A DNA stretch of 24,384 bases from the IMG/VR virus record IMGVR_UViG_3300033141_001438, positions 1-24,384 of that record; one strand, 5' to 3'. This document shows positions 6,291 through 12,593 of this stretch, in pieces; position 1 is the stretch's first letter; each line of letters begins with the position of its first letter. A program made the translations under genes and the position numbers. The notes beneath the pieces are model-generated. The model made no database searches, was not told the DNA's origin, and saw nothing but the letters and a program-made list of their open reading frames with translations. Source of the DNA: a virus.

Positions 6291-6987
6291 AGCGCAGATT
6301 ACAGAAGCAAAACAGATGCGCGGCGCTGGCTTGTCATATCAGAAAATTGCGGAGGCAGTTGGGTTTTCTGAGGCGACTGTCCGCTACCATCTCGATCCCG
6401 CGAAGGCTGCTGCATATCGGGCATCTCACAGGGAGGCTCGCCGTGTGCGTGCCGCTGAGTATCAGAGAACTCACCGGAAAGAAATCAGTGCGAGGAAGGC
6501 TAAATACCACGCCGCCCATAAGGAGCGCTTATTGCAATACGGCGTCGAATACTATTGGGCACACCGCGATGAGATCAAAGCGAGGAAGGCTAAATACTAT
6601 CAGGCACACTGCGATGAGATCAAGGTAAGGGAGGTGGAGTACCGCAAGGAACACCGTAATGAGATCAAGGCGAGGAAAGCGGAGTATTGCAAGGTTCACA
6701 GGGCCGAAAAGAATTCTCACACGGCTGCAAGATACGCCCTCAAGCTAGGCGCCACTATAGGCAATCTCGACGAGATCAAAGAGATCTACCGCAAGGCCAA
6801 AGAAGCCCCCAAAGTTCGCTGCTACCTCTGCGGTAAGCTGATCCCAAAAGGCCACCGCCACGTAGATCACATCATGCCGTTATCTAAGGGCGGCGCACAT
6901 CGGCCTTCCAATCTAGCAGCGGCATGCGATACGTGCAATTTGAGCAAGCATGATAAGACACCCGAAGAAATTGGGGTACTGATATAG
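6271..6987 (+). CDS. HNH homing-type endonuclease with HTH and 15-residue repeats
   Basis: 238 residues in three parts. Residues 1-50 hold a helix-turn-helix (GLSYQKIAEAVGFSEATVRYHL) that should recognise DNA. Residues 53-142 are six tandem 15-residue units of the form HRDEIKARKAKYYQA, a long charged helix or spacer, likely a DNA-contacting arm. Residues 184-230 are the HNH nuclease: CYLCGK, VDHIMPLSKGG (Asp199-His200), CDTCN and a final LSKHDKTPEE, with four cysteines binding a structural zinc. Start is GTG 6271 or ATG 6274; no strong ribosome binding site. No intron or split gene flanks it, so it looks like a free-standing homing endonuclease, placed beside the tRNA-like/tmRNA genes. Confidence 0.85.
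   Translation: MMIRVTEAQITEAKQMRGAGLSYQKIAEAVGFSEATVRYHLDPAKAAAYRASHREARRVRAAEYQRTHRKEISARKAKYHAAHKERLLQYGVEYYWAHRDEIKARKAKYYQAHCDEIKVREVEYRKEHRNEIKARKAEYCKVHRAEKNSHTAARYALKLGATIGNLDEIKEIYRKAKEAPKVRCYLCGKLIPKGHRHVDHIMPLSKGGAHRPSNLAAACDTCNLSKHDKTPEEIGVLI
6427..6696 (+). repeat. Six in-phase 45-bp tandem repeats inside the HNH gene
   Basis: Units begin at 6427, 6472, 6517, 6562, 6607 and 6652, each 45 bases coding for 15 residues starting with His. The last three are most alike (GATGAGATCAA and GCGAGGAA recur). A partial seventh unit (HRAEK) follows. Copy number may vary between relatives by slippage. Confidence 0.85.
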
Positions 6988-7012
6988 AACCATGAGGAGA
7001 GATAGAAAATAA

Positions 7013-7100
7013 GCATCCTGAGCAAGGTGGTCCTTGCAGAAGGTATCACGGGTAAACCGGGGATTTGAGGGTGGGATACTGGTCCGATTCCAGAGGGTGC
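7013..7100 (+). ncRNA. tRNA-like cloverleaf element next to the tmRNA
   Basis: GCATCCT 7013-7019 pairs fully with AGGGTGC 7094-7100. After a GA linker (as at tRNA positions 8-9) comes a D-arm-like hairpin GCAAGG 7022-7027/CCTTGC 7032-7037 with a four-base loop. A T-arm-like hairpin CTGG/CCAG (7079-7082/7090-7093) has the seven-base loop TCCGATT. The middle arm (GTATC 7043-7047/GATAC 7075-7079 region) has no seven-base anticodon loop. Only four bases separate it from the tmRNA 5' end. It may be a decayed tRNA or a processing guide; a working tRNA is doubtful. No CCA is encoded. Confidence 0.4.
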
Positions 7101-7104
7101 GCAT

Positions 7105-7449
7105 GGGGGTGACAGGCTTCGACGTGGGATTAGAGACGATGGCTGCAAGCACACTGTCTAATCGACAAACAAGTATCATTCCTGACTAAGATCAGGGTCT
7201 GGCTTGCGAACGCTGCTGATTCGTTCCTTGCTGGACTACGACCAATCGGCACGCCTGTCACCGTTTGCGCTTAACAAACAGGCAAGACTAAAGCGCACAG
7301 ACTCACCTGCCATGTGCAGGAGTAGCAACGTTGCCGTGTAAGCGGCAACCGCAGCTTGAACGGACTGTTGCACCGTCAACGCAACTAAGCTTGTAGATGC
7401 CACGAGGAGATCGCCACGGACGCGGGTTCAACTCCCGCCACCTCCACCA
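7105..7449 (+). ncRNA. ssrA: tmRNA (transfer-messenger RNA), complete
   Basis: Rescues stalled ribosomes by acting as alanyl-tRNA and then as a short mRNA. The acceptor stem GGGGGTG 7105-7111 pairs with CACCTCC 7439-7445 (one G-U), followed by A and an encoded CCA at 7447-7449. GGCTTCGACG at 7115-7124 is the conserved D-loop-like segment, and GGACGCGGGTTCAACTCCCG includes the T arm (stem 7422-7426/7434-7438, loop TTCAACT). Long helix H2 joins GATGGC..CAAGC near 7137-7150 with GCTTG..TGCCA near 7390-7411. Pseudoknots are visible: GCCTGT 7253-7258/ACAGGC 7278-7283 with TGCGCTT/AAGCGCA, a CCTGC/GCAGG plus GTTGCCG/CGGCAAC region, and ACGG/CCGT with GTTGC/GCAAC before H2. At 345 bases it is of normal size. 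The tag frame is not settled: no frame ends in the usual Leu-Ala-Ala-stop. One candidate is a 22-codon frame from GCG 7207 ending in TAA 7273. Confidence 0.92.
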
Positions 7450-7481
7450 GAATGAAACCAATTAGCGGATTTACGAAGAAA

Positions 7482-7655
7482 CGTTCCTTGTATCAGATCA
7501 AAGCCCCCTGGCTAGAAGATGTTGTTCGCAGTGCCGTGCATAGCACTACTGCCTCCCGCAGAACGGCTTTGGCCGCTGAGCCTATCAACGGCCACATCTC
7601 ACCTGCCACGAGCAGGCAGAGGAACATTGTCGCGGAAGCGGCAACAGCAATAGGA
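7482..7655 (+). ncRNA. Diverged second copy of the tmRNA pseudoknot core, in operon leader
   Basis: Bases 7597-7649 align without gaps to tmRNA bases 7301-7353, with about 41 of 53 identical by my count. Both hairpins persist: CCTGC/GCAGG, and TTGTCG/CGGCAA where the tmRNA has GTTGCCG/CGGCAAC. Directly upstream, with the same three-base spacing as in the tmRNA, is an H-type pseudoknot (GGCT 7565-7568/AGCC 7579-7582; GGCCG 7571-7575/CGGCC 7589-7593) at the place of tmRNA PK2 but with different bases. CGTTCCTTG also recurs (7482 and 7222). Two further hairpins lie at 7531-7546 and 7549-7561. There is no acceptor or T arm: the copy runs into TAGGAGA, the ribosome binding site of the gene at 7663. 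Confidence 0.7.
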
Positions 7656-7662
7656 GACTGAT

Positions 7663-7953
7663 GTGCTCTTAAACAAGGTGTACTACGTGGGCGAGGCCCG
7701 CATTCTCGCATTCTATCCTTTAAGGAACCGGGGTAAAATCACCCCCGATTCGGCAACGATCCAGATAACGGATAGCGAGGGCACAGATGTTGTACCTGTC
7801 ACCGCAGCGGGGATCACCGGCCAGAAGGTTTACTATCCGGTGAACGAATCGAACGTTACCGCCGAAGCCGGACAGTACACCGCGTACTGGGTGGTGAACT
7901 ACGGGGATGAGGTGATAAAGACCAAGCATCGAATTACCGTCGAGGAATTCTAG
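7663..7953 (+). CDS. Small virion-associated protein, probably baseplate or fibre appendage
   Basis: 96 residues, largely beta. GTG start at 7663 with TAGGAGA nine bases upstream. The pattern (Y.VGEARIL.FYPL...G.ITPDSATIQITDSEGT, then a QYTAYWVVNYGDEV strand and a short KHRITVEEF end) resembles small Ig-like or BppU-N-like domains found in phage appendages; the match is by overall look only. First gene of the fibre operon, behind the tmRNA-like leader. Stop TAG overlaps the next GTG by one base. Confidence 0.6.
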   Translation: MLLNKVYYVGEARILAFYPLRNRGKITPDSATIQITDSEGTDVVPVTAAGITGQKVYYPVNESNVTAEAGQYTAYWVVNYGDEVIKTKHRITVEEF

Positions 7954-8309
7954 TGGCGCAAGAGCATACCCCCATCTACATGTTCGTCGATGTAACGGGT
8001 GTCTATGACTTTATCGATATCGATGAATTCGAGCTTCAGGAAGAGACTCCTATCTACGACCTCGCTGACTACACGGCAGTCTACGACTTCAATTGGTTCG
8101 TCGTTGACATTGCGGTTCACGCGCACGTCCATTTTGTGATTCCAATCGGGGTCATAGATGGGATCAACAAGACATTCAAGGTGGGTGGAAGGCAGTTCGA
8201 GGTGATGCTGAACGGCCTCAACCATCCTTACACCAGTATCATCGGCGGCTTTGTTCTTGATTCTGCCCCACGCCCAGGGGACTTCCTCTGGTGTGACACC
8301 GTGATATGA
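7953..8309 (+). CDS. Small tail/appendage protein with GxIDGINKTF module
   Basis: 118 residues, GTG start sharing a base with the previous stop. The first half is acidic and aromatic with two echoing segments (TPIYMFVDVTGVYDFIDID and TPIYDLADYTAVYDFNW), an internal duplication of about 30 residues. The second half has IGVIDGINKTFKVGG, FEVMLNGLNHPYTS and APRPGDFLWCD, the same beta module as the next gene. Such modules occur in phage tail fibre proteins. The coding strand is strongly supported by neighbour overlap; function is inferred from position. Confidence 0.6.
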   Translation: MAQEHTPIYMFVDVTGVYDFIDIDEFELQEETPIYDLADYTAVYDFNWFVVDIAVHAHVHFVIPIGVIDGINKTFKVGGRQFEVMLNGLNHPYTSIIGGFVLDSAPRPGDFLWCDTVI

Positions 8310-8530
8310 CGCACATACATAGCCTATACAAAGAACTAACCGGCGCGGTTGATGGAATCAACAAGACGTTCGTCTTGCCGTCTACGCCCGTTGCGGGAAG
8401 CGTTAGGTTCTTCGTTCGGGGAATCGAGCAGTTCTACACGACTGACTTTACAGTTAGTGGAACCACCCTCACAACGGTTGAGGCTCCAAGAACGGGCGAC
8501 ACGATCTACGCGCATTACGAGGAAACATGA
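8306..8530 (+). CDS. Small fibre-module protein (VDGINKTFxLP repeat family)
   Basis: 74 residues making up a single module: TGAVDGINKTFVLPSTPVAG, then VRFFVRGIEQFYTTDFTVSG, then APRTGDTIYAHYEE. This is the pattern (VDGxNxxFxLP ... NG ... DYTvsG ... P..GDtI...Y) common in phage tail and baseplate proteins. ATG overlaps the previous stop (ATGA) and its own stop overlaps the next start. It is a paralogue of the C-terminal half of the preceding protein, so a tandem duplication is likely. Confidence 0.65.
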   Translation: MTHIHSLYKELTGAVDGINKTFVLPSTPVAGSVRFFVRGIEQFYTTDFTVSGTTLTTVEAPRTGDTIYAHYEET

Positions 8531-8727
8531 GAATACGTCTATCTCAGATAAGAATGACCCCGTTAAGCGAACCGCCTGACAATCCTCACGAGGATGAAGC
8601 GTACCTCGATGATGGGACGAATACGAAGTCGGGGGTCATGGGATGGCGGATTTACCGTAGTGGGGCATGGGAAGATGTAGGGCTACAAGAGATGGAAGAC
8701 ATTGCAATAGATGGGGGGAGCTTCTAG
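8527..8727 (+). CDS. Small protein ending in IDGGSF, fibre operon
   Basis: 66 residues. Start overlaps the previous stop. It reads as a short beta domain (MRIRLSQIRMTPLSEPPDNP..DEAYLDDGTNTK, then GWRIYRSGAWEDVG) of the kind that describes a displayed small structural module, ending in MEDIAIDGGSF. The same IDGGSF ending closes the large fibre protein that follows, which suggests a shared C-terminal function or origin. Unknown exact role. Confidence 0.55.
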   Translation: MRIRLSQIRMTPLSEPPDNPHEDEAYLDDGTNTKSGVMGWRIYRSGAWEDVGLQEMEDIAIDGGSF

Positions 8728-8736
8728 GAGGAGATA

Positions 8737-10062
8737 ATGGCAAATACTATCCAGATACGCAGGGGAACAGCAGCCGAGCTGGTTTCATTAGGGAATCTAG
8801 CAGCGGGCGAACTCGGATTTAGCACAGACACATACCAGGTACATATCGGGCAAGGGGCCGCAAACTACGAGTTCCTGATGCACCAGTTGTTTGATGCCGG
8901 GACGTTCTTGTATGCAGTAGATGATAACACGCCGGTAGTCAAGACACGCGCAGAGGTAATGGCCCTTCTGTCGGGTCAGGCGGCGGCTGACTTTGCGATG
9001 AATTCGCACAAGATCACGGGTGTAACTGATCCGACTGCGGCGCAAGATGCGGCAACAAAGGCATACGTTGACAGCATTGCGCAGGGCCTCAGAGTGATTG
9101 CAGACGTTGGCAATGCGACTACAGAAAACATCTCACTAACTGGCGAACAGACGATTGACGGGATTCTGACCTCGACGAGTCGCATCCTGGTTAAGGACCA
9201 GACGGACCCGAAAGAGAACGGGGTTTACGTCACGGCAGCGGAGGCATGGTCGCGTGCGGCTGACATGGATGCCAACGATGAGGTTTCTCATTCGTTCGTG
9301 TTCGTAACTGCGGGTACTGAAAATGCTGATACCGGCTGGGTTTGCACGAACGAACCGGAGTCGGTTGAGATCGGCACAGACAATATCACTTTCAGCCAGT
9401 TCTCAGCGGCGGGGCACATTACGGCAGGAACCGGACTTGCTAAGACTGGGAATACTCTCTCTGTCGATGGCCTTCTTGAAGACCTCGATGCGCTGGGTGC
9501 GTGTGCGGCTGACGGCGAGGTGATGGTTGGTACAGGCGAGGGCGCGATGGCTTGGGAATCAGGCGACACCCTGCGAACATCCCTTGGTTTGGCAATCGGA
9601 TCAGATGTTCAGGCGCACGACGCCGAACTTGCGGCACTCGCTGGATTGACCTCGGCGGCGAATAAGATCCCGTACTTCACGGGTAGCGAGACAGCGGGGC
9701 TTCTGGATCTCGTTCTTACCGTGGGTGATCCAGGCGATGATACCTCATTGGTCAGCGAACAGGGTATCCGTGAGGCTATCGATGCTGTTGCGGCTGGCGC
9801 ATTCACCGATCTCTCTGATTCGCCAGCAAACTACACCGATGCGGCGGGCAAGCTAGTAGTAGTCAACGGCACGCCAGATGGCCTTGAGTATGTGGCCATC
9901 ACCGCTTTTCTGGAAGACACACCAACCGAGGATCTTGCGACTAAGGCCCCGACTTCTGAATGGGCTTTTGATCATGATGCGGCCACTACTAGCGTGCATG
10001 GCGCAGGCGCGAACACGCTTCTACACAGCGGTTCGACGATCGATGGCGGGTCGTTCGCTTAG
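8737..10062 (+). CDS. Tail fibre protein with Mtd-N-like attachment module
   Basis: 441 residues, ATG with AGGAGG upstream. Residues 4-50 (IQIRRGTAAELVSLGNLAAG, then ELGFSTDTYQVHIGQG) match the N-terminal domain seen in phage major tropism determinant and tail-fibre proteins that fixes the fibre to the virion. A following TGVTDPTAAQDAATKAYVDS is the common fibre repeat/coiled-coil motif. The middle is a long beta-rich Ala/Gly/Thr/Asp region, and the end is LLHSGSTIDGGSFA. It should trimerise and take part in host binding. No reverse transcriptase or template repeat is seen, so there is no sign of a diversity-generating retroelement in this window. It is paralogous at its N-terminus to the protein at 10587. 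Confidence 0.8.
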   Translation: MANTIQIRRGTAAELVSLGNLAAGELGFSTDTYQVHIGQGAANYEFLMHQLFDAGTFLYAVDDNTPVVKTRAEVMALLSGQAAADFAMNSHKITGVTDPTAAQDAATKAYVDSIAQGLRVIADVGNATTENISLTGEQTIDGILTSTSRILVKDQTDPKENGVYVTAAEAWSRAADMDANDEVSHSFVFVTAGTENADTGWVCTNEPESVEIGTDNITFSQFSAAGHITAGTGLAKTGNTLSVDGLLEDLDALGACAADGEVMVGTGEGAMAWESGDTLRTSLGLAIGSDVQAHDAELAALAGLTSAANKIPYFTGSETAGLLDLVLTVGDPGDDTSLVSEQGIREAIDAVAAGAFTDLSDSPANYTDAAGKLVVVNGTPDGLEYVAITAFLEDTPTEDLATKAPTSEWAFDHDAATTSVHGAGANTLLHSGSTIDGGSFA

Positions 10063-10080
10063 CCTTAAAAGGAGTCCAAA

Positions 10081-10590
10081 ATGGAAAACGCGACAATCAC
10101 TTCTGACAAGCCGCAGGGGGACTCTCAGGGGTTCCCCAGCGTGCTCACGACTGAAGATCTGTACACAGAGATGGGCAGGCAAGTTGCGACTGTTCTCAAT
10201 CTTCACAAGATCATCAAGAGCCTAGCTGGACGTATGCAGGTAGCTGAAAAGGCTGCCGTAGAAGGGCGCGAGGCCGTTAAGAAGGCCACTGAGATCGAGA
10301 AATCGAATAAAGCCCTGTCTGAGCAGAATCGGGCGCTCGATCAGGAATTAACTAAAGCGCGAATGCGGGCGACCGAGGCTGAAAGCCGGATCACTGTTGC
10401 TGAGAAGGCTGTGGCCGCAGCAGAAGCCGCAAAAACCAAAGCTGTAGCTGCGATTCAAAAAGATGCCGCTTCAGTGGTTGAGTATCATCAGAAAACCACA
10501 GAGACCCTTCAAAGCAAACTCGATCTGGCGCAAGAAAAGATCGAGAAGCTGAAATCACCTAAGAAGCGCAAGAAGGCAAAGAAGAAATGA
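10081..10590 (+). CDS. Coiled-coil protein with Lys-rich tail, fibre operon
   Basis: 169 residues. After a short disordered start, residues from about 40 to 155 form a long helix with Ala/Glu/Lys heptads (MQVAEKAAVEGREAVKKATE, later AESRITVAEKAVAAAEAAKT). The end is KSPKKRKKAKKK. No membrane span. AAAAGGAGTCCAAA precedes the ATG, the same leader found before the gene at 23890. It lies between the two fibre genes and its stop overlaps the second fibre start, so it may be a fibre assembly chaperone or a fibre shaft. The basic tail could bind nucleic acid or acidic partners. Function is not recognised. Confidence 0.65.
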   Translation: MENATITSDKPQGDSQGFPSVLTTEDLYTEMGRQVATVLNLHKIIKSLAGRMQVAEKAAVEGREAVKKATEIEKSNKALSEQNRALDQELTKARMRATEAESRITVAEKAVAAAEAAKTKAVAAIQKDAASVVEYHQKTTETLQSKLDLAQEKIEKLKSPKKRKKAKKK

Positions 10591-11630
10591 GCAATACCCT
10601 GAAAGTCCGGCGTGGAACAGCAGCAGAATTGACCGCTCTGGGCGCACTAGAGGCTGGGCAATTCGGGTTCACGACTGATACTCATAAGACGTACATCGGC
10701 GATGGGGCGGCCAATCATCTGCTTGCCAATGACGTGGATGTTCTCAAGAAAGACGGTTCAGTTCCCCTCACCTCGGATTGGGACGCAGGCGCACACGGCA
10801 TTCGCGCACTAAATCTCACCGCAGACGGCCTCACGAGCGGGCGGGTGATCTTTGCGGGGGCGAATGGGCTGTTGTCGGATGATTCTACTTTCTTGTGGGA
10901 TAGCGGGAATCATCGTCTTGGCCTTGGTGCTGCTGCCGATGTATTGCTGCACCTTAAAACAGCAACCACGACCGAATTGCGATTGGAGACAAGCGGGTCA
11001 AGTGATCCAACGTTATCATTTAGAACCGCCGCGGATGGCATAAATCTTTATTTAGATGAAAGCAAAGGATACGACTACTTTGGTATCGACGGACAAACGG
11101 CGGCAGTGGATACTACCGTTCGCGTTACAGCAAAAGATGGGCAAGCGGCAGCATTTCAATTTGCGAGTGGGGCAAATTACTCTGGTTTGTACCATGATGC
11201 GTCTGACAACTTCTACTTCAAGGCATACACTCTAGACAAGGATATGGTTTTCCTTGTCAACGATGGCGGCGTAACGACCGAAACAATGCGCTTAGACGGG
11301 TCTGTCTCTAGCCTGCTTCTCTTCGGCAATACCGCACCTGGCACAAGCGGCGAGAAAGTGGTGGTCTGGGGTGCAGGCACAGCCCCGACGACCAGCCCTG
11401 CGGATGTGACACAACTTTGGTCGGCCGATGTAAACGCCGCTGCGGGATATGCTTGGCTGCATGGGCGCGATGAGAAGGGACACACAATGATCGTGGCGGG
11501 CGTTGTACTCAAGACAGATACCGGACATCCAGCCGATCCACACGAGAGTCTAATAGAAATCAACACGTTTGACAACAAAGCATACATCTACGGCGACGCC
11601 GATTGGCGCGAGATAGCAACCTGGGCATAA
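10587..11630 (+). CDS. Second tail fibre protein with Mtd-N-like attachment module
   Basis: 347 residues. Residues 3-50 (LKVRRGTAAELTALGALEAG, then QFGFTTDTHKTYIGDG) closely match the N-terminus of the fibre at 8737, so both should use the same attachment site. The middle is beta-rich with many Asp/Gly/Ala and a repeated style of short strands (LTSGRVIFAGANGLLSDDS, HRLGLGAAADVLLHLKT), like fibre/tailspike chaperone-bearing proteins. The C-terminus (MIVAGVVLKTDTGHPADPHE, then NKAYIYGDADWREIATWA) is of a kind seen as a closing domain in phage fibres. The distal part differs wholly from the first fibre, consistent with a second receptor specificity. Confidence 0.75.
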   Translation: MSNTLKVRRGTAAELTALGALEAGQFGFTTDTHKTYIGDGAANHLLANDVDVLKKDGSVPLTSDWDAGAHGIRALNLTADGLTSGRVIFAGANGLLSDDSTFLWDSGNHRLGLGAAADVLLHLKTATTTELRLETSGSSDPTLSFRTAADGINLYLDESKGYDYFGIDGQTAAVDTTVRVTAKDGQAAAFQFASGANYSGLYHDASDNFYFKAYTLDKDMVFLVNDGGVTTETMRLDGSVSSLLLFGNTAPGTSGEKVVVWGAGTAPTTSPADVTQLWSADVNAAAGYAWLHGRDEKGHTMIVAGVVLKTDTGHPADPHESLIEINTFDNKAYIYGDADWREIATWA

Positions 11631-11639
11631 GGAGGCAGC

Positions 11640-11891
11640 ATGAAGTACACATGGATGAACGCAAAAAATAAAAAGGTAATCAAAGAGACGGTCACTGAAG
11701 AGTGGGAACAGACGTTCTCTCTCGAAGACCTAGCGCGGGAGTGGGTAAACAGGAAGGCGGCGCTTGTGAAAGCGCAGGCCGATATCGTGGCCTTTCGCGA
11801 GAAGGTGGCGACTTTGCGTGCGGACCTTGCGCTAGACAAGGTTGATCTTGTCGGCATGGACGATCTCGATACATTCGGGGTGGTAAAGTGA
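11640..11891 (+). CDS. Hypothetical protein, 83 residues
   Basis: Not recognised. ATG with AAGGAGG seven bases before. Begins MKYTWMNAKNKKVIKE, followed by a helix pair with heptad-like spacing (DLAREWVNRKAALVKAQADI, FREKVATLRADLALDK). Probably a small helical protein. Stop TGA overlaps the next GTG, so it is coupled to the gene at 11888. Located after the fibres and before the packaging genes; a fibre assembly or tail chaperone role is possible. Confidence 0.6.
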   Translation: MKYTWMNAKNKKVIKETVTEEWEQTFSLEDLAREWVNRKAALVKAQADIVAFREKVATLRADLALDKVDLVGMDDLDTFGVVK

Positions 11892-12241
11892 GAAAGCTAC
11901 GTATTGGCAAGACGGTTGATCTGCTTGGAGAGCCGCAGAAGATCGTTGAGGGTAAGGCCAAGCGCGACATGGTAATCCGTGATCTTATCGTAAATCTGTA
12001 TCCGGTGCTTGAAGGGCAAAAAGGAAGCTCTCTCATTATAACGGACACCGTCCTGAAGATCCGCAACTGCAAGGAAGAATGGATCAAACTAGAAACCCAT
12101 GACTACGATGTGCTGAAGAGCGCCTTGTTGAGCGCCAAGCTTTTGGCGTGGGTGGAAACAGCACTGGTAAAGGCATTCGAGGAAACTGAGGCGCTGGATC
12201 AGAAAGAGGAAGCTAAAGAGAAGAAGGAAGCCGATGGATAA
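11888..12241 (+). CDS. Hypothetical protein, 117 residues
   Basis: Not recognised. GTG start overlapping the previous stop. Short beta N-terminus (MRKLRIGKTVDLLGEPQKIV), then KRDMVIRDLIVNLYPVLEGQ, a middle that could be helical, and a strongly charged end (DQKEEAKEKKEADG). No cysteine cluster, nuclease or membrane motif. The stop overlaps the next start by eight bases. Its size and helix-rich build would also fit a tail chaperone or small terminase, but I see no motif to choose. Confidence 0.6.
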   Translation: MRKLRIGKTVDLLGEPQKIVEGKAKRDMVIRDLIVNLYPVLEGQKGSSLIITDTVLKIRNCKEEWIKLETHDYDVLKSALLSAKLLAWVETALVKAFEETEALDQKEEAKEKKEADG

Positions 12242-12539
12242 GACTTACGAAAACGGTGTGCGCGACGGGCGCATTAAGGCAATCGAAGATCAGCAGATAC
12301 ATATGCAGGATTTGGTGCTTGAGACCCGGAAAGAGATGCTTGCCGCCGTAAACGGGTTAGGCACGTCCATTCGCAATGAATTCGAGCCGATGAGCAAGGC
12401 TCTTTTAGGTAATGGCGATGCCGAAAAAGGATTGTGTACGAGATTCGCGGTGCTTAGCACGAAGGTATTCACAAATCGCAAGCTGTTCTATCTGGTTATC
12501 ACCCTACTTGTTGCGTCAATCGTCAAAGACTTCTTCTAG
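12234..12539 (+). CDS. Small membrane-anchored coiled-coil protein (XhlA-like shape)
   Basis: 101 residues: an N-terminal helix of about 70 residues (KAIEDQQIHMQDLVLETRKE ... SIRNEFEPMSKALLGNGDAE), then one C-terminal transmembrane helix (KLFYLVITLLVASIVKDFF). This layout, with the LGNGDAEKGL turn before the last helix, matches the XhlA/hemolysin-type small phage proteins that act with holins at lysis. It has only one membrane span, so it would be N-terminus-in, tail-anchored. No endolysin is adjacent in the window. The stop TAG is the edge of boundary motif copy 2. Confidence 0.6.
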   Translation: MDKTYENGVRDGRIKAIEDQQIHMQDLVLETRKEMLAAVNGLGTSIRNEFEPMSKALLGNGDAEKGLCTRFAVLSTKVFTNRKLFYLVITLLVASIVKDFF

Positions 12540-12554
12540 TATATCCGATACACC
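12539..12554 (+). promoter_or_regulatory. Boundary motif copy 2 (GTATATCCGATACACC)
   Basis: Fourteen of 16 bases match copy 1 at 2897. It starts on the last base of the preceding stop codon and lies 39 bases before the terminase ATG, in a gap with no Shine-Dalgarno. It could start transcription of the packaging and head genes. No -35 of host type is seen 17 bases upstream. Confidence 0.5.
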
Positions 12555-12555
12555 C

Positions 12556-12579
12556 TCTACTTCACCTTCTACTTCACCC
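12556..12579 (+). repeat. Two 12-bp tandem units before the terminase gene
   Basis: TCTACTTCACCT then TCTACTTCACCC, between boundary motif copy 2 and the terminase start. Too short to assign a role; it would lie in the 5' leader. Confidence 0.6.
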
Positions 12580-12593
12580 CCTGAGTCCGAACT

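Noticed and set aside
7013-7100. Selenocysteine tRNA (six-pair D stem with four-base loop)
   Set aside because: The anticodon arm with TCA at the right place and the eight-pair acceptor are missing.
7452-7661. Plus-strand frame of 69 codons right after the tmRNA
   Set aside because: It runs through the pseudoknots and hairpins of the tmRNA-like copy, lacks a ribosome binding site, and conserved structure explains the sequence better.
8737-11630. Diversity-generating retroelement linked to the Mtd-like fibres
   Set aside because: No reverse transcriptase and no paired template/variable repeat in the window; only the N-terminal module resembles Mtd.
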